From NCBI GenBank assembly GCA_030666145.1, contig DAOUYK010000006.1, positions 1 to 32,464 on the forward strand: a stretch of DNA of 32,464 nucleotides, written 5' to 3'. The stretch's first letter is position 1. The number at the start of each line of letters is the position of its first letter. Of this stretch, positions 17,777-26,351 are shown in pieces. Position numbers and translations under genes: made by a program. The stretch is from Mycolicibacterium sp. (GTDB lineage Bacteria > Actinomycetota > Actinomycetes > Mycobacteriales > Mycobacteriaceae). The notes beneath the pieces are model-generated. The model was given only the letters and a program-made list of their open reading frames with translations. It ran no database searches and had not been told where the DNA came from.

Positions 17777-19081
17777 GTGGCCGATAACGCCGAAGCCGGG
17801 CAAGAACACGCCACCCTGAAATACCCGGGTGGCGAGGTCGAACTTGACATCGCCCACTCCACAGAGGGAGCCGATGGCGTCGCTCTGGATGCGTTACTGG
17901 CTAAGACGGGTTACACAACCTACGACAGCGGTTTTGTCAACACCGCTCCCACCAAGAGCGCGATCACCTACATCGACGGTGATGCCGGAATTCTGCGATA
18001 CCGCGGTTACCCCATCGAGCAGTTGGCAGAGAAGTCGACGTTCATCGAGGTCAGCTACCTGTTGATCTACGGTGAGTTGCCCACGGCTCAGGAACTGGAG
18101 AAATTCACCACTCAGATCCAGCGGCACACCCTGCTCCACGAGGACCTCAAGCGCTTCTTCGACGGCTTTCCGCGCAATGCGCACCCGATGCCGGTGCTGT
18201 CCAGCGCCGTCAACGCGCTGAGCACCTTCTACCAAGACTCGCTGGATCCCTTCGATCCCAAGCAGGTCGAGCTGTCCACCATCCGGCTGCTGGCCAAATT
18301 GCCGACGATCGCGGCCTACGCCTATAAGAAGTCCGAGGGGCAGCCGTTCCTATACGCCGACAACTCGCTGACCCTGGTCGAGAACTTCCTCCGGATGACG
18401 TTCGGATTCCCGGCCGAGCCCTACGAGGTCGATCCGGAGATCGTACGAGCACTCGACATGCTGTTCATTCTGCATGCCGACCACGAGCAGAACTGCTCGA
18501 CTTCGACGGTGCGCCTGGTCGGGTCCTCGCAGGCTAACCTGTTCACCTCGATCTCCGGTGGTATCAACGCACTGTGGGGCCCGCTGCACGGTGGCGCGAA
18601 CCAGGCGGTGCTCGAGATGCTGGAGAAGATCCGCAGGGAGGGCGGCGACGTCGCCTCATTCGTCGAACGGGTGAAGAAACGCGAAGAGGGCGTGAAGCTG
18701 ATGGGCTTCGGTCACCGCGTGTACAAGAACTACGACCCCAGGGCGCGCATCGTCAAGGAGCAGGCGGACAAGATCTTGGCGAAGATCGGCGTCGATGACC
18801 AGTTGCTCGACATCGCCAAGTCGCTCGAAGAGATCGCGCTGACCGACGACTTCTTCATCGAACGCAAGCTCTACCCGAACGTCGACTACTACACGGGCGT
18901 GATCTACCGGGCGATGGGTTTCCCCACGCGGATGTTCACCGTGCTGTTTGCGCTGGGCCGGTTGCCGGGGTGGATCGCCCACTGGCGGGAGATGCACGGC
19001 GAGCCCAACAAGATCGGCCGCCCGCGCCAGATATACACCGGCTACACCGAGCGCGGCTACGCCGCGTTGGACAGTCGGTAA
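17777..19081 (+). CDS. gltA2: Citrate synthase GltA2
   Basis: This is the main hexameric-type citrate synthase of the TCA cycle. The 434-residue protein is very like M. tuberculosis GltA2 (431 aa). It has [25 protein letters not shown] near the N-terminus and the catalytic-site motifs [36 protein letters not shown] and [20 protein letters not shown]. The catalytic aspartate is in [19 protein letters not shown]. The GTG at 17777 follows AGAAGGGA. The 124-nt spacer after pdxH contains an AT-richer stretch (CTACCTTTTTAAGG) that may hold the gene's own promoter. Unlike the nearby CitA, all canonical catalytic residues are present. Confidence 0.96.
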   Translation: MADNAEAGQEHATLKYPGGEVELDIAHSTEGADGVALDALLAKTGYTTYDSGFVNTAPTKSAITYIDGDAGILRYRGYPIEQLAEKSTFIEVSYLLIYGELPTAQELEKFTTQIQRHTLLHEDLKRFFDGFPRNAHPMPVLSSAVNALSTFYQDSLDPFDPKQVELSTIRLLAKLPTIAAYAYKKSEGQPFLYADNSLTLVENFLRMTFGFPAEPYEVDPEIVRALDMLFILHADHEQNCSTSTVRLVGSSQANLFTSISGGINALWGPLHGGANQAVLEMLEKIRREGGDVASFVERVKKREEGVKLMGFGHRVYKNYDPRARIVKEQADKILAKIGVDDQLLDIAKSLEEIALTDDFFIERKLYPNVDYYTGVIYRAMGFPTRMFTVLFALGRLPGWIAHWREMHGEPNKIGRPRQIYTGYTERGYAALDSR

Positions 19082-19144
19082 ATGCCGGGTCCGGTTACGG
19101 CCAGAGCCCGTTGATCGCAGAATACTTAGAGCAGCAAGTGCGGT

Positions 19145-20599
19145 GTGACTGACACCATCGTCGAGTCGCTGAGCCCGCGGCGCAAGGCCGTCATCTTGGC
19201 CTCGTGCTGCCTGAGCCTGCTGATCGTCTCCATGGACGCGACGATTGTCAACGTCGCGATACCGAGCATCCAGGCAGACCTGACCGCCACGCCGGCGCAG
19301 ATGCAGTGGGTCATCGACGTTTACACGCTGGTGCTGGCGTCGTTGTTGCTGTTGTCGGGTGCCATTGCCGACCGATTCGGCCGACGACGCACCTTCCAGG
19401 TGGGATTGTCGGTCTTTGCCGTCGCCTCTCTGTTATGCAGCCTGGCACCGAACATCGAAACCCTGATCGCCGCACGGCTACTGCAGGCGATCGGCGGCTC
19501 GATGCTCAATCCCGTCGCGATGTCGATCATCACCCAGGTGTTCACCGGTCGGGTGGAGCGGGCGCGGGCGATCGGCATCTGGGGTGGTGTCGTCGGCATC
19601 TCGATGGCGCTGGGCCCGATCGTGGGCGGCGTGCTCATTGAGTACGTCGGCTGGCGGGCCGTGTTCTGGATAAATCTGCCGATATGCGCGGTAGCGATAC
19701 TGTTGGCCGCAATCTTTGTGCCCGAATCCAGGTCGACCTCCATGCGCAGCGTGGACCCCGTAGGCCAGGCCCTAGCGGTGACCTTCCTGTTCGGCATGGT
19801 GTTCGTTCTCATTGAGGGCCCGGCGCGGGGCTGGGGCGAACCGGACGTCGTTGCCGTAAGCGTCATCGCTGCGCTGGCTTTCGTGGCCTTCCTGCGCTAC
19901 GAAGCCAGACGTGCCGATCCGTTCATCGACCTGCGGTTTTTTCGCAGCATCCCCTTCTCGTCGGCGACCATCATCGCGGTGTCTGCTTTCGCGGCTTGGG
20001 GCGCGTTCCTGTTCATGATGTCGTTGTATCTGCAAGGCCAGCGAGGATTCTCGGCGTTGGACACTGGCCTGATCTATCTGCCGCTGGCCTTCGGCGCGCT
20101 CATCTTTGCCCCGCTTTCGGGTCGCCTCGTCGGCCGATTCGGCGCCCGCCCCTCCCTGCTGACCGCCGGAACCTTGATGACCGCAGCGACGCTGATGCTC
20201 ACCCAACTCAGCGCTGATACTCCGGTGTGGCAACTGCTGGTGGTCTTCGCGGTATTCGGGATCGGCTTCTCGATGGTGAATGCGCCCATAACTAACGAGG
20301 CGGTCAGCGGGATGCCGTCAGACCGTGCCGGCGCTGCCTCAGGGATTGCTTCAGCCAGCCGTCAGGTAGGTGTGAGTGTGGGTGTGGCATTGTGCGGTTC
20401 GGTTGCCGGTGCCGCGCTCGCGGATCCGACCATCGACTTCGCCCGTACCGCCCGGCCGCTGTGGCTGATATTTGCCGGCGTCGGTGTGCTGATTTTCGCG
20501 CTGGGCTTTTACTCGACATCATCGCGCGGACTGTGTTCAGCCGAACGACTCGCACCGCTGATCGCCGGGCAGCCGGGTGGCAGCCCGGGCGCCCGCTAG
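19145..20599 (+). CDS. DHA2-family (14-TMS) multidrug MFS transporter
   Basis: This 484-residue inner-membrane protein is of the EmrB/QacA type, proton-driven drug exporters. Motif D1 is in [22 protein letters not shown], motif A in [18 protein letters not shown], and the antiporter motif C in [13 protein letters not shown]. Hydrophobic stretches continue through [31 protein letters not shown] to a short polar tail. The GTG at 19145 is chosen for the typical [16 protein letters not shown] start; the ribosome-binding site is weak (GAGCAGCAAG). It is not among the H37Rv genes I recall at this place, so it may be a lineage-specific insertion beside gltA2. Substrate unknown. Its TAG overlaps the stop of the convergent oxidoreductase gene. 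Confidence 0.9.
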   Translation: MTDTIVESLSPRRKAVILASCCLSLLIVSMDATIVNVAIPSIQADLTATPAQMQWVIDVYTLVLASLLLLSGAIADRFGRRRTFQVGLSVFAVASLLCSLAPNIETLIAARLLQAIGGSMLNPVAMSIITQVFTGRVERARAIGIWGGVVGISMALGPIVGGVLIEYVGWRAVFWINLPICAVAILLAAIFVPESRSTSMRSVDPVGQALAVTFLFGMVFVLIEGPARGWGEPDVVAVSVIAALAFVAFLRYEARRADPFIDLRFFRSIPFSSATIIAVSAFAAWGAFLFMMSLYLQGQRGFSALDTGLIYLPLAFGALIFAPLSGRLVGRFGARPSLLTAGTLMTAATLMLTQLSADTPVWQLLVVFAVFGIGFSMVNAPITNEAVSGMPSDRAGAASGIASASRQVGVSVGVALCGSVAGAALADPTIDFARTARPLWLIFAGVGVLIFALGFYSTSSRGLCSAERLAPLIAGQPGGSPGAR

Positions 20600-22158
20600 C
20601 TCTCTAGTACTGCCATCGCGGCGTTGTGTCCGCCGATGCCGGACACGGCGCCGCCGCGATGAGAACCTGAGCCGCACAACAAGATCCGGTCGTGGTCGGT
20701 TTCCACGCCCCAGCGGCGGGCAGGGGTGTTCAATGGTTCGCCGTCCTCGACGAATGGCCACCTGAGCGCTCCGTGGAAGATGTTGCCGGCCGTCATCGCC
20801 AACGTCTGCTCAAGGTCTGCGGTCGTCTCGGTCTCGATGCATAGCCGCCCGGCCGAGTCGCGCATCAGCACATCTTGAACTGGCTCGGCGAGAACCGAAT
20901 TCAGCGAGTCCAGCAGTGCGGCCGTCAGCCGGTCGCGCATCCGATCGGGGTCGCTTGCGGCCAACCGGTGCGGAGTATGGAGGCCGAACGCGGTCAACGT
21001 ATGAGCACCCGCGCGGCGCAACTCGTCAGACAGGATAGTGGGATCGGCCAATGAGTGGCAGTACACCTCACACGGGAGCGGGTCGGGTAGTTCCCCGGCC
21101 GAAGCTCGGCCGAAGGCGGCGTCGAGCTGACGGTAGCTCTGATTGATGTGGAAGGTTCCGCCGAAGGCCTGCTCCGGTGTGACGGTGTGGTCGGCCAGGC
21201 GCGGGAGGCGCCGCAGCATCAGGTTGACTTTAACCTGGGCGCCCGGCGTCGCAGCCGGCTCGAGGTTACCGGTCAGCCGGGCTAGCACCGCAGGCGTCAC
21301 ATTGGCCAGTACAACGCGGCCGCGAACGCCGTAGTCCTGGCCACCGCGTCGGTAGCTCACCTCGCCGTCGGGCGTGATCGCGTAGACGTCGGCCCCGGTG
21401 GTGATTTCGGCCCCATGAGAGGCCGCCGCAGCGGCCAGGGCACCGCTTACCGCACCCATCCCACCGACCGGAACGTCCCAGTTGCCGGTGCCACCGCCGA
21501 GTAAGTGGTACAGAAAGCAGACATTCTGCGTCAGCGACTCCTCATCGGCGCGCGCAAACGTGCCGATCAGCGCGTCGGTTGCCATCACGCCGCGCACGAG
21601 GTCGCTGGCCACCGCACCGGTGATCGCGTGCCCGATCGGAGTACAGATCAGCGTCTCCCATGCTGTCTGCGCCTCGGCGCCGTGGCCGATGACGTGCCGA
21701 CGAGCCTGCTCGCGAGTGCGCAGCGGTTCGATGAGCGTCGGCCACAGGGGTTCGGTCACTAGCCGGCACCGCCGGTAGAAGTCGGCGAAACCGTTCTCGT
21801 CGGCTTCGGCGCCGACAGCGCCGAAGGTGCTGCGCGGCCCGATCAGCAGGCCGGTGCGTCCACCAAAGGCCGGATCGGGGGTGTAGGACGAATAGCGGCG
21901 CCGCACCAACTCAATGGGTGCGCCCAGGTCCTCGACGATGCGCGCAGGCAGCAGGCTGACCAGATAGGAGTAGCGCGAAAGCCGCGCATCCACGCCGTTG
22001 AAGGCGCACGCTGACACTGCGGCGCCGCCGACGTGGTCGAGGCGCTCCAGTAACAACACCCGTTGTCCGGCCTGAGCCAGATAGCCCGCGGCCACCAGTC
22101 CGTTGTGCCCGCCCCCGACTATGATCGCGTCGAATTGTGCCTCCGTCACTCTGATCAT
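20596..22158 (-). CDS. FAD-dependent CrtI/phytoene-desaturase-like oxidoreductase (Rv0897c type)
   Basis: The 520-residue protein opens with the dinucleotide-binding motif DAIIVGGGHNGLVAAGYLAQAGQRVLLLERLDHVGGAA (about 9-46), placing it in the amine-oxidase/carotenoid-desaturase superfamily. A second family region, VPVGGMGAVSGALAAAAASHGAEITTGADVYAI, and a C-terminal FAD-contact segment, [30 protein letters not shown], are also present. Its order matches Rv0897c. Although CrtI-like, no carotenoid genes (crtB, crtE) are near, so a pigment role is not supported; the substrate is unknown. The start is ATG 22158, with a 145-bp divergent spacer to the FKBP gene. Confidence 0.88.
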   Translation of the reverse strand: MIRVTEAQFDAIIVGGGHNGLVAAGYLAQAGQRVLLLERLDHVGGAAVSACAFNGVDARLSRYSYLVSLLPARIVEDLGAPIELVRRRYSSYTPDPAFGGRTGLLIGPRSTFGAVGAEADENGFADFYRRCRLVTEPLWPTLIEPLRTREQARRHVIGHGAEAQTAWETLICTPIGHAITGAVASDLVRGVMATDALIGTFARADEESLTQNVCFLYHLLGGGTGNWDVPVGGMGAVSGALAAAAASHGAEITTGADVYAITPDGEVSYRRGGQDYGVRGRVVLANVTPAVLARLTGNLEPAATPGAQVKVNLMLRRLPRLADHTVTPEQAFGGTFHINQSYRQLDAAFGRASAGELPDPLPCEVYCHSLADPTILSDELRRAGAHTLTAFGLHTPHRLAASDPDRMRDRLTAALLDSLNSVLAEPVQDVLMRDSAGRLCIETETTADLEQTLAMTAGNIFHGALRWPFVEDGEPLNTPARRWGVETDHDRILLCGSGSHRGGAVSGIGGHNAAMAVLES

Positions 22159-22312
22159 TGAACTCGTGGGGGCATCAAGGTTGCGCGCCGGCCCGGGATA
22201 CCAAGTAACGCACGTCTACTTTTTGGTGGCATGTCGCCAGGCGGATTCGCAATAGACGACCAGCCGGAGGGACGTGGCCAAGTGTTGAGCCCACCCGACT
22301 ACGGTGTGTTCG

Positions 22313-22675
22313 GTGACGAGAAAACCTGAGATCGACTTCCCTGACGGCCCGGCCCCGACCGAATTGGTGATCGAGGACATCGTGGTCGGCAACGGCCTCG
22401 AAGCCGTCCCCGGCGCCAACGTGGAGGTGCACTACGTCGGTGTCGAATATGACACTGGTGAGGAGTTCGACAGCTCCTGGAACCGGGGCGAGTCCATCGA
22501 GTTCCCGCTGCGGGGCCTCATCCAAGGCTGGCAGGACGGCATCCCGGGAATGAAGGTCGGCGGACGGCGCAAACTGACGATCCCGCCCGCGCAGGCATAC
22601 GGTCCGGCCGGCGGCGGGCACCGGCTTGCCGGCAAGACGCTCATCTTCGTGATTGACCTGTTGGCCGCGCCCTAG
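22313..22675 (+). CDS. FKBP-type peptidyl-prolyl cis-trans isomerase
   Basis: This is a 120-residue single-domain FKBP without signal peptide, so cytosolic. It catalyses cis-trans isomerisation of Xaa-Pro bonds in protein folding. Visible active-site elements are VEVHYVGVEYDTGEEFDSSW (Tyr41 and the FDSS strand), FPLRGLIQGWQDGIPGMKVGGRRKLTIPPAQAYG (Trp73, Ile77, Tyr96) and LIFVIDLLAAP (Phe112). The GTG at 22313 (VTRKPEIDFPDGP) fits homologues that begin close to KPEIDFP; an in-frame GTG at 22304 would add three residues. It converges on prrA with 29 bp between stops, where prrB would normally be expected. Confidence 0.92.
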   Translation: MTRKPEIDFPDGPAPTELVIEDIVVGNGLEAVPGANVEVHYVGVEYDTGEEFDSSWNRGESIEFPLRGLIQGWQDGIPGMKVGGRRKLTIPPAQAYGPAGGGHRLAGKTLIFVIDLLAAP

Positions 22676-22704
22676 CCCCGACGACTGAGCCCGCGGGCAC
22701 GAAC

Positions 22705-23406
22705 CTACTGCTGCCTGAGGACGAATCCCACGCCGCGAACTGTGTGCAGCAGCCGCGGCGCACCATTGGCCTCGAGTTTGCGTCGGAGGTAGCCGATGAA
22801 GACGTCGACCACGTTGGTGTCGGCTGCGAAGTCGTAACCCCATACCAATTCGAGGAGCTGCGCGCGAGACAAAACGGCGGTCTTATGCTCGGCCAGGACG
22901 GCCAGCAGATCGAACTCTCGCTTGGTCAGGTCTACGTCGACGCCGTTGACGCGTGCCCGCCGACCAGGGATGTCGACCTCCAGGGGGCCGACCGCGATGG
23001 TCTCCGACGAAAACGTCGCTGTCGACCCTCGCCTGCGTAACAGCGCCTTGACGCGCGCCACCAGCTCCGCCAGCACGAAAGGCTTCACCAGGTAGTCGTC
23101 AGCACCGGCCTCCAGGCCGGCGACCCGATCGTCGACCGAGGATCGCGCCGACAGCACGCACACCGGCACGTCGTTGTCCATCGCGCGAAGCGCGGTCACG
23201 ACCGAGACGCCGTCGAGTACTGGCATGTTGATGTCGAGCACGATCGCGTCGGGTCGGGTTTCGGTGGCGCTGCGCAGCGCTTCTGCCCCGTCGACCGCGG
23301 TGAAGACCTCGAATCCGGACAGCCGCAGTCCTCGTTCGAGAGAGGCGAGGACGTCAGGATCGTCATCGACAACGAGCACTTTGAGCGAGCCCACACCACT
23401 GTCCAT
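22705..23406 (-). CDS. prrA: Response regulator PrrA, here without an adjacent PrrB kinase
   Basis: PrrA is an OmpR/PhoB-type transcription factor; PrrAB is a conserved mycobacterial two-component system. The 233-residue protein has a receiver domain (about 7-120) with acidic pocket D14-D16, phosphoacceptor D58 in [12 protein letters not shown], switch Ser86 and K108 in DDYLVKPF. A winged-helix DNA-binding domain follows ([34 protein letters not shown] ... [14 protein letters not shown] ... [15 protein letters not shown]). From memory it is almost identical to M. tuberculosis PrrA, so the name is secure. The histidine-kinase gene prrB, normally directly downstream in the same operon, is absent: only 29 bp separate the prrA stop from the convergent FKBP gene. 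Confidence 0.96.
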   Translation of the reverse strand: MDSGVGSLKVLVVDDDPDVLASLERGLRLSGFEVFTAVDGAEALRSATETRPDAIVLDINMPVLDGVSVVTALRAMDNDVPVCVLSARSSVDDRVAGLEAGADDYLVKPFVLAELVARVKALLRRRGSTATFSSETIAVGPLEVDIPGRRARVNGVDVDLTKREFDLLAVLAEHKTAVLSRAQLLELVWGYDFAADTNVVDVFIGYLRRKLEANGAPRLLHTVRGVGFVLRQQ

Positions 23407-23512
23407 GCCAGCAATCTTGCCCGATGAACCGGCTCACACGCGGGATGCTGTGCCCGAGTGCCCTTTGCGCGCCAGCCGACGGTGCGGCTAAGACTTCGCC
23501 GAGTCTGCGGTG

Positions 23513-23542
23513 AGATCGCGATTTTTTCCCGGCAGGCGATCT
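23513..23542. promoter_or_regulatory. Inverted repeat in the spacer between prrA and the epoxide hydrolase gene
   Basis: AGATCGC (23513-23519) and GCGATCT (23536-23542) form a 7-bp perfect inverted repeat around a 16-nt centre that includes TTTTTT. It lies about 16 bp beyond the epoxide hydrolase stop and upstream of prrA on the same strand, so it may be a weak terminator of the former or an operator of prrA. The 152-bp spacer shows nothing else clear. Confidence 0.4.
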
Positions 23543-23558
23543 GTGAGCCGCGTCGGCG

Positions 23559-24662
23559 CTAACGGAAGTCGGCGAAGAAGCTGGCCAGATCGTCGACGAA
23601 CAGTTCGGGCTGCTCGAAGGCAGCGAAGTGCCCGCCGCGCGGCATGTCTGTCCAACGGGTGATGTTGTAGTTGTTCTCGCACCAGTGCCGCGGCGAGCGC
23701 AGGATCTCCTTCGGGAAGGATGCCACGCCGGTGGGGAGGGTGACCGGGTCGCCGCCAGCGAAGCTCCCGAAGCTTTCCCAGTACAGCCGAGCCGACGACG
23801 CTCCGGTGCCGGTGGCCCAGTACAACATCACGTTGTCAAGCAATTCGTCCTTGGACAGCACATTTTCGGGATGACCATCACAGTCCATCCACGAGCAAAA
23901 TTTCTCGACGATCCAGGCTAATTGTCCGACTGGCGAGTCGACCAAGCCGTAGCCCAACGTCTGTGGTCGGGTCGACTGTTGCTTGGCGTAGCCCGAATCC
24001 CACTTCTGGTAGTGGCTGACGCGCTCGAGAGCGGCGGCCTCCTCCGATGTCAGCTCGCCGAGATCCTTTGGACGCCGGCCGAACGGCATGTTGGTGTGGA
24101 TGGCCACGCAATGGCGACCGTTGCGGCCGATCTGGGTGGTCACCGCCGCGCCCCAGTCGCCGCCCTGCGCGCCGTAACTCTGGTACCCCAGTGCCCCCAT
24201 CAACTCGTCCCAAGCCCGAGCTATGCGCTCGACCCCCCAGCCGCTGGCAGTCGGTTTTCCAGAGAATCCGTAGCCGGGCAGGGACGGGCATACGACGTCG
24301 AAACCGGAGTCGTTGAGCGGTTCGATGACCTTGTGGAACTCGACGATCGATCCGGGCCAGCCATGGGTGATGATCAGCGGGAAGGCATCTTCGCGCGTGG
24401 AGCGTTGATGTATGAAGTGAATCTTCAGCCCGTCGATTTCGGCAGTGAACTGGTCGAAGCGGTTGAGTGCGGCTTCCCTTGCCCGCCAGTCGTACTCCTG
24501 CGCCCAGTACCCGGCCAGTTCGCGGGTGTAGTCCAGCGGGATGCCCTGGCTCCAGTCGTCCACACATTCGGGGTCGGGCCATCGGGTGCGCTCCAACCGG
24601 TGCTTGAGGTCGGCTAGGACGTCATCGGGGATAGCGATTCGGAACGGGTGGATGTCGGCCAT
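23559..24662 (-). CDS. Epoxide hydrolase, alpha/beta-hydrolase fold with EHN domain
   Basis: The enzyme opens epoxides with water to give diols. The 367-residue protein starts at ATG 24662 (MADIHPFRIAIPDDVLADLKHRLERTRWPD), which begins the N-terminal EHN domain typical of microsomal-type epoxide hydrolases; the ORF-track start at 24710 overlaps the upstream gene. The hydrolase core has the oxyanion motif HGWPGS (H100), the nucleophile D169 in GAQGGDWGAAV, and the catalytic H345 in PRGGHFAAFEQPE. A charge-relay acid is expected before it. The start is 7 nt after the methyltransferase stop, forming a two-gene operon. I do not recall it at this locus in H37Rv; it looks like an accessory insertion between prrA and accD3. 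Confidence 0.92.
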   Translation of the reverse strand: MADIHPFRIAIPDDVLADLKHRLERTRWPDPECVDDWSQGIPLDYTRELAGYWAQEYDWRAREAALNRFDQFTAEIDGLKIHFIHQRSTREDAFPLIITHGWPGSIVEFHKVIEPLNDSGFDVVCPSLPGYGFSGKPTASGWGVERIARAWDELMGALGYQSYGAQGGDWGAAVTTQIGRNGRHCVAIHTNMPFGRRPKDLGELTSEEAAALERVSHYQKWDSGYAKQQSTRPQTLGYGLVDSPVGQLAWIVEKFCSWMDCDGHPENVLSKDELLDNVMLYWATGTGASSARLYWESFGSFAGGDPVTLPTGVASFPKEILRSPRHWCENNYNITRWTDMPRGGHFAAFEQPELFVDDLASFFADFR

Positions 24663-24669
24663 GGTGCAG

Positions 24670-25515
24670 TCAGGATAGTCGGTCGCCAAACTCCAGCAGC
24701 GTGTAAGCACCGCGGATCTGTCTTGTCAAGGGCAGCTGCCAGAAGGCGGGAAACAGCGTCCTGAAGAAGAGGCCGCGTCCCTGAGGAATCGGCAGGTCAT
24801 GAACCGCGCGGATACCAGGCACCGTGTGGGCCAGGCCCGCCAGTTGACGCGGCGACAGGCTAAACGGCATCGGCGGAACGCGGTAATGCCTGGATGCCCG
24901 GATACCCTTGCGGGCGAGCCTCTTCACGACGACCGGGGGCAGATCGAAGATCATCTGCCCGCCCGGAAATCGCTTGGCACACTCGGTGATGAGACCCATC
25001 GACTCTTCGGGTTGCAGATACATCAGCAAACCCTCGGCTGTGATGAAGACACCGTCGCTGGTGTCAACTTTGTCCATCCAGCTGTAGTCCAAGGCGGATT
25101 GCGCGAGGGTAGCGATTCGCGGCGATTGCGGCAGTAGCCGACGACGAAGGTCGATTATGGACGCGAAATCAATTGTCAGCCAACGAAATTGAGCGCCATC
25201 CAGTGTGCTGTCAAGCCGCCAGAAGCTGGTCTGCAGGCCCTCGGCCAGCGCGACAACGGTGGCGGCGGGATGTTCGGTCAGATACTGCGTCGTGCACTTG
25301 TCGAAGGCCAGCGACCGCAATGCCATCTCCTGGCCCTTGCGGCCGAACTTGTCGAAGTCGCAATCTATGGCGTCGGCGAGCCGAATCGCCATTGGATCAT
25401 CGATGATCGCGTCCGGATGGCGCGCCTGATGCGCCCTGCCGTTCAGCGTTAGCAGCGCTGTTTCGGAGACGCCGGTGAGCAGACTGGCATCGGCCTTACC
25501 GTCGGCTGGATTCAT
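24670..25515 (-). CDS. Leucine-carboxyl-methyltransferase-family SAM-dependent methyltransferase
   Basis: The 281-residue soluble protein is of the LCM/PPM-type (PF04072-like) class I methyltransferase family, much expanded in mycobacteria. Visible parts are SETALLTLNGRAHQARHPDAIIDDPMAIRLADAID at the N-terminus, the SAM-binding VVALAEGLQTSFWRLD (where many relatives read LGAGLDTR), the acidic strand RWLTIDFASIIDLRRRLLP, and GVFITAEGLLMYLQPEES. The AEGLQTSF variant of the glycine loop differs from the usual form but keeps the fold. Substrate unknown; its partner epoxide hydrolase gene follows after 7 nt, so both may act on one small molecule or lipid. Confidence 0.88.
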   Translation of the reverse strand: MNPADGKADASLLTGVSETALLTLNGRAHQARHPDAIIDDPMAIRLADAIDCDFDKFGRKGQEMALRSLAFDKCTTQYLTEHPAATVVALAEGLQTSFWRLDSTLDGAQFRWLTIDFASIIDLRRRLLPQSPRIATLAQSALDYSWMDKVDTSDGVFITAEGLLMYLQPEESMGLITECAKRFPGGQMIFDLPPVVVKRLARKGIRASRHYRVPPMPFSLSPRQLAGLAHTVPGIRAVHDLPIPQGRGLFFRTLFPAFWQLPLTRQIRGAYTLLEFGDRLS

Positions 25516-25598
25516 GTAACGACCCTACGCCGGCCTGTTGAGTCGGGGGTCCGACCCGGAGCCTCGACACGACCCTTCTGAGGTGTTGGGATGTCCTG

Positions 25599-26276
25599 AT
25601 GGGCGAGACGCTGGGATTTAGCAAGGCGACCTTCACCTTCCTGCGCGGCCTGGCCGAGAACAACGAGAAGGCCTGGTTCGAGGCGCACCGCGACGAGTAC
25701 GAGAGCCAGGTGCGCGAGCCGTTCGTTGAAGCGCTCGAGGCCTGCGCCGATGCGACGGTCGGTGGGCCGTGGGAACTGCACGGCGGTCGCGAGACGATGT
25801 TCCGGATCAACCGCGACGTGCGTTTCGCCAAGGACAAGTCGCCATACAAGACATCGGCCGGTGGCCTGTTGACCCCGACCGGGGACAAACACGAGAACGC
25901 CGGGGTCGCCTACCTGCACCTCGCCGATGGGGGCGGGTTCCTCGCATGCGGTTACCACCAGCTCACCCCGGCGCGCCTGGCCCCCATCCGGGACCAGATC
26001 ATCGAACGGGCAGATGAGTTCAGCGCGGTGCTAGACGGGCTGGCCGATCGCCGCCGAGCGTTATCAGACGGGGATTCACTGCGGTCGATGCCTCGCGGCT
26101 ACTCCGAGTACGCTGACCACGAGCACGCCGAGCATCTGCGCCGGCGGTCCTTCATGGTGTCGCAGAACGTGACTCAGAAGGACTGGGTTACCGGCGACGT
26201 CGTGGGCCAGATCGCGGTGCTGGTGGCCGACAGCGCAGAACTCGTGGCGTTCCTGCGGGCGGCGGACCGCGGATAA
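25599..26276 (+). CDS. DUF2461 / TIGR02453 family protein
   Basis: This 225-residue soluble protein of unknown function is conserved widely in bacteria. The family signature is clear: FTFLRGLAENNEKAWFEAHRDEYESQVREPF at the N-terminus, then the core RETMFRINRDVRFAKDKSPYKTSAGGLLTP, and YLHLADGGGFLACGYHQLTPARLAPIRDQI. MPRGYSEYADHEHAEHLRRRSFMV follows near the end. The start is ATG 25599; the ATG at 25591 meets a stop after one codon. It is divergent from the methyltransferase operon (83 bp apart) and convergent with accD3, separated by a hairpin terminator. Confidence 0.9.
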   Translation: MGETLGFSKATFTFLRGLAENNEKAWFEAHRDEYESQVREPFVEALEACADATVGGPWELHGGRETMFRINRDVRFAKDKSPYKTSAGGLLTPTGDKHENAGVAYLHLADGGGFLACGYHQLTPARLAPIRDQIIERADEFSAVLDGLADRRRALSDGDSLRSMPRGYSEYADHEHAEHLRRRSFMVSQNVTQKDWVTGDVVGQIAVLVADSAELVAFLRAADRG

Positions 26277-26318
26277 TTCGTCCGGCGGGGTCATCGAGAC
26301 CGCGCCGCGGGCGCGCGC

Positions 26319-26340
26319 CACTGGCACTTCCTTGCCAGTG
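26319..26340. terminator. Hairpin, likely bidirectional terminator between DUF2461 gene and accD3
   Basis: CACTGGCA (26319-26326), a 6-nt loop CTTCCT, and TGCCAGTG (26333-26340) form a perfect 8-bp stem in the 75-bp spacer between two convergent genes. There is no U-tract on either side, as is common for mycobacterial terminators. Confidence 0.7.
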
Positions 26341-26351
26341 CAGCCTGAACC

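Noticed and set aside
22216-22312. Minus-strand frame reading TEHTVVGWAQHLATSLRLVVYCESAWRHATKK in the oxidoreductase/FKBP spacer
   Set aside because: It has no ATG or GTG near the start of the plausible part and no ribosome-binding site. The region must also hold the promoters of two divergent genes.
22689-22698. GCCCGCGGGC palindrome between the FKBP gene and prrA
   Set aside because: It is self-complementary without a loop, so it cannot form a normal terminator hairpin, and such palindromes are frequent at this GC content.
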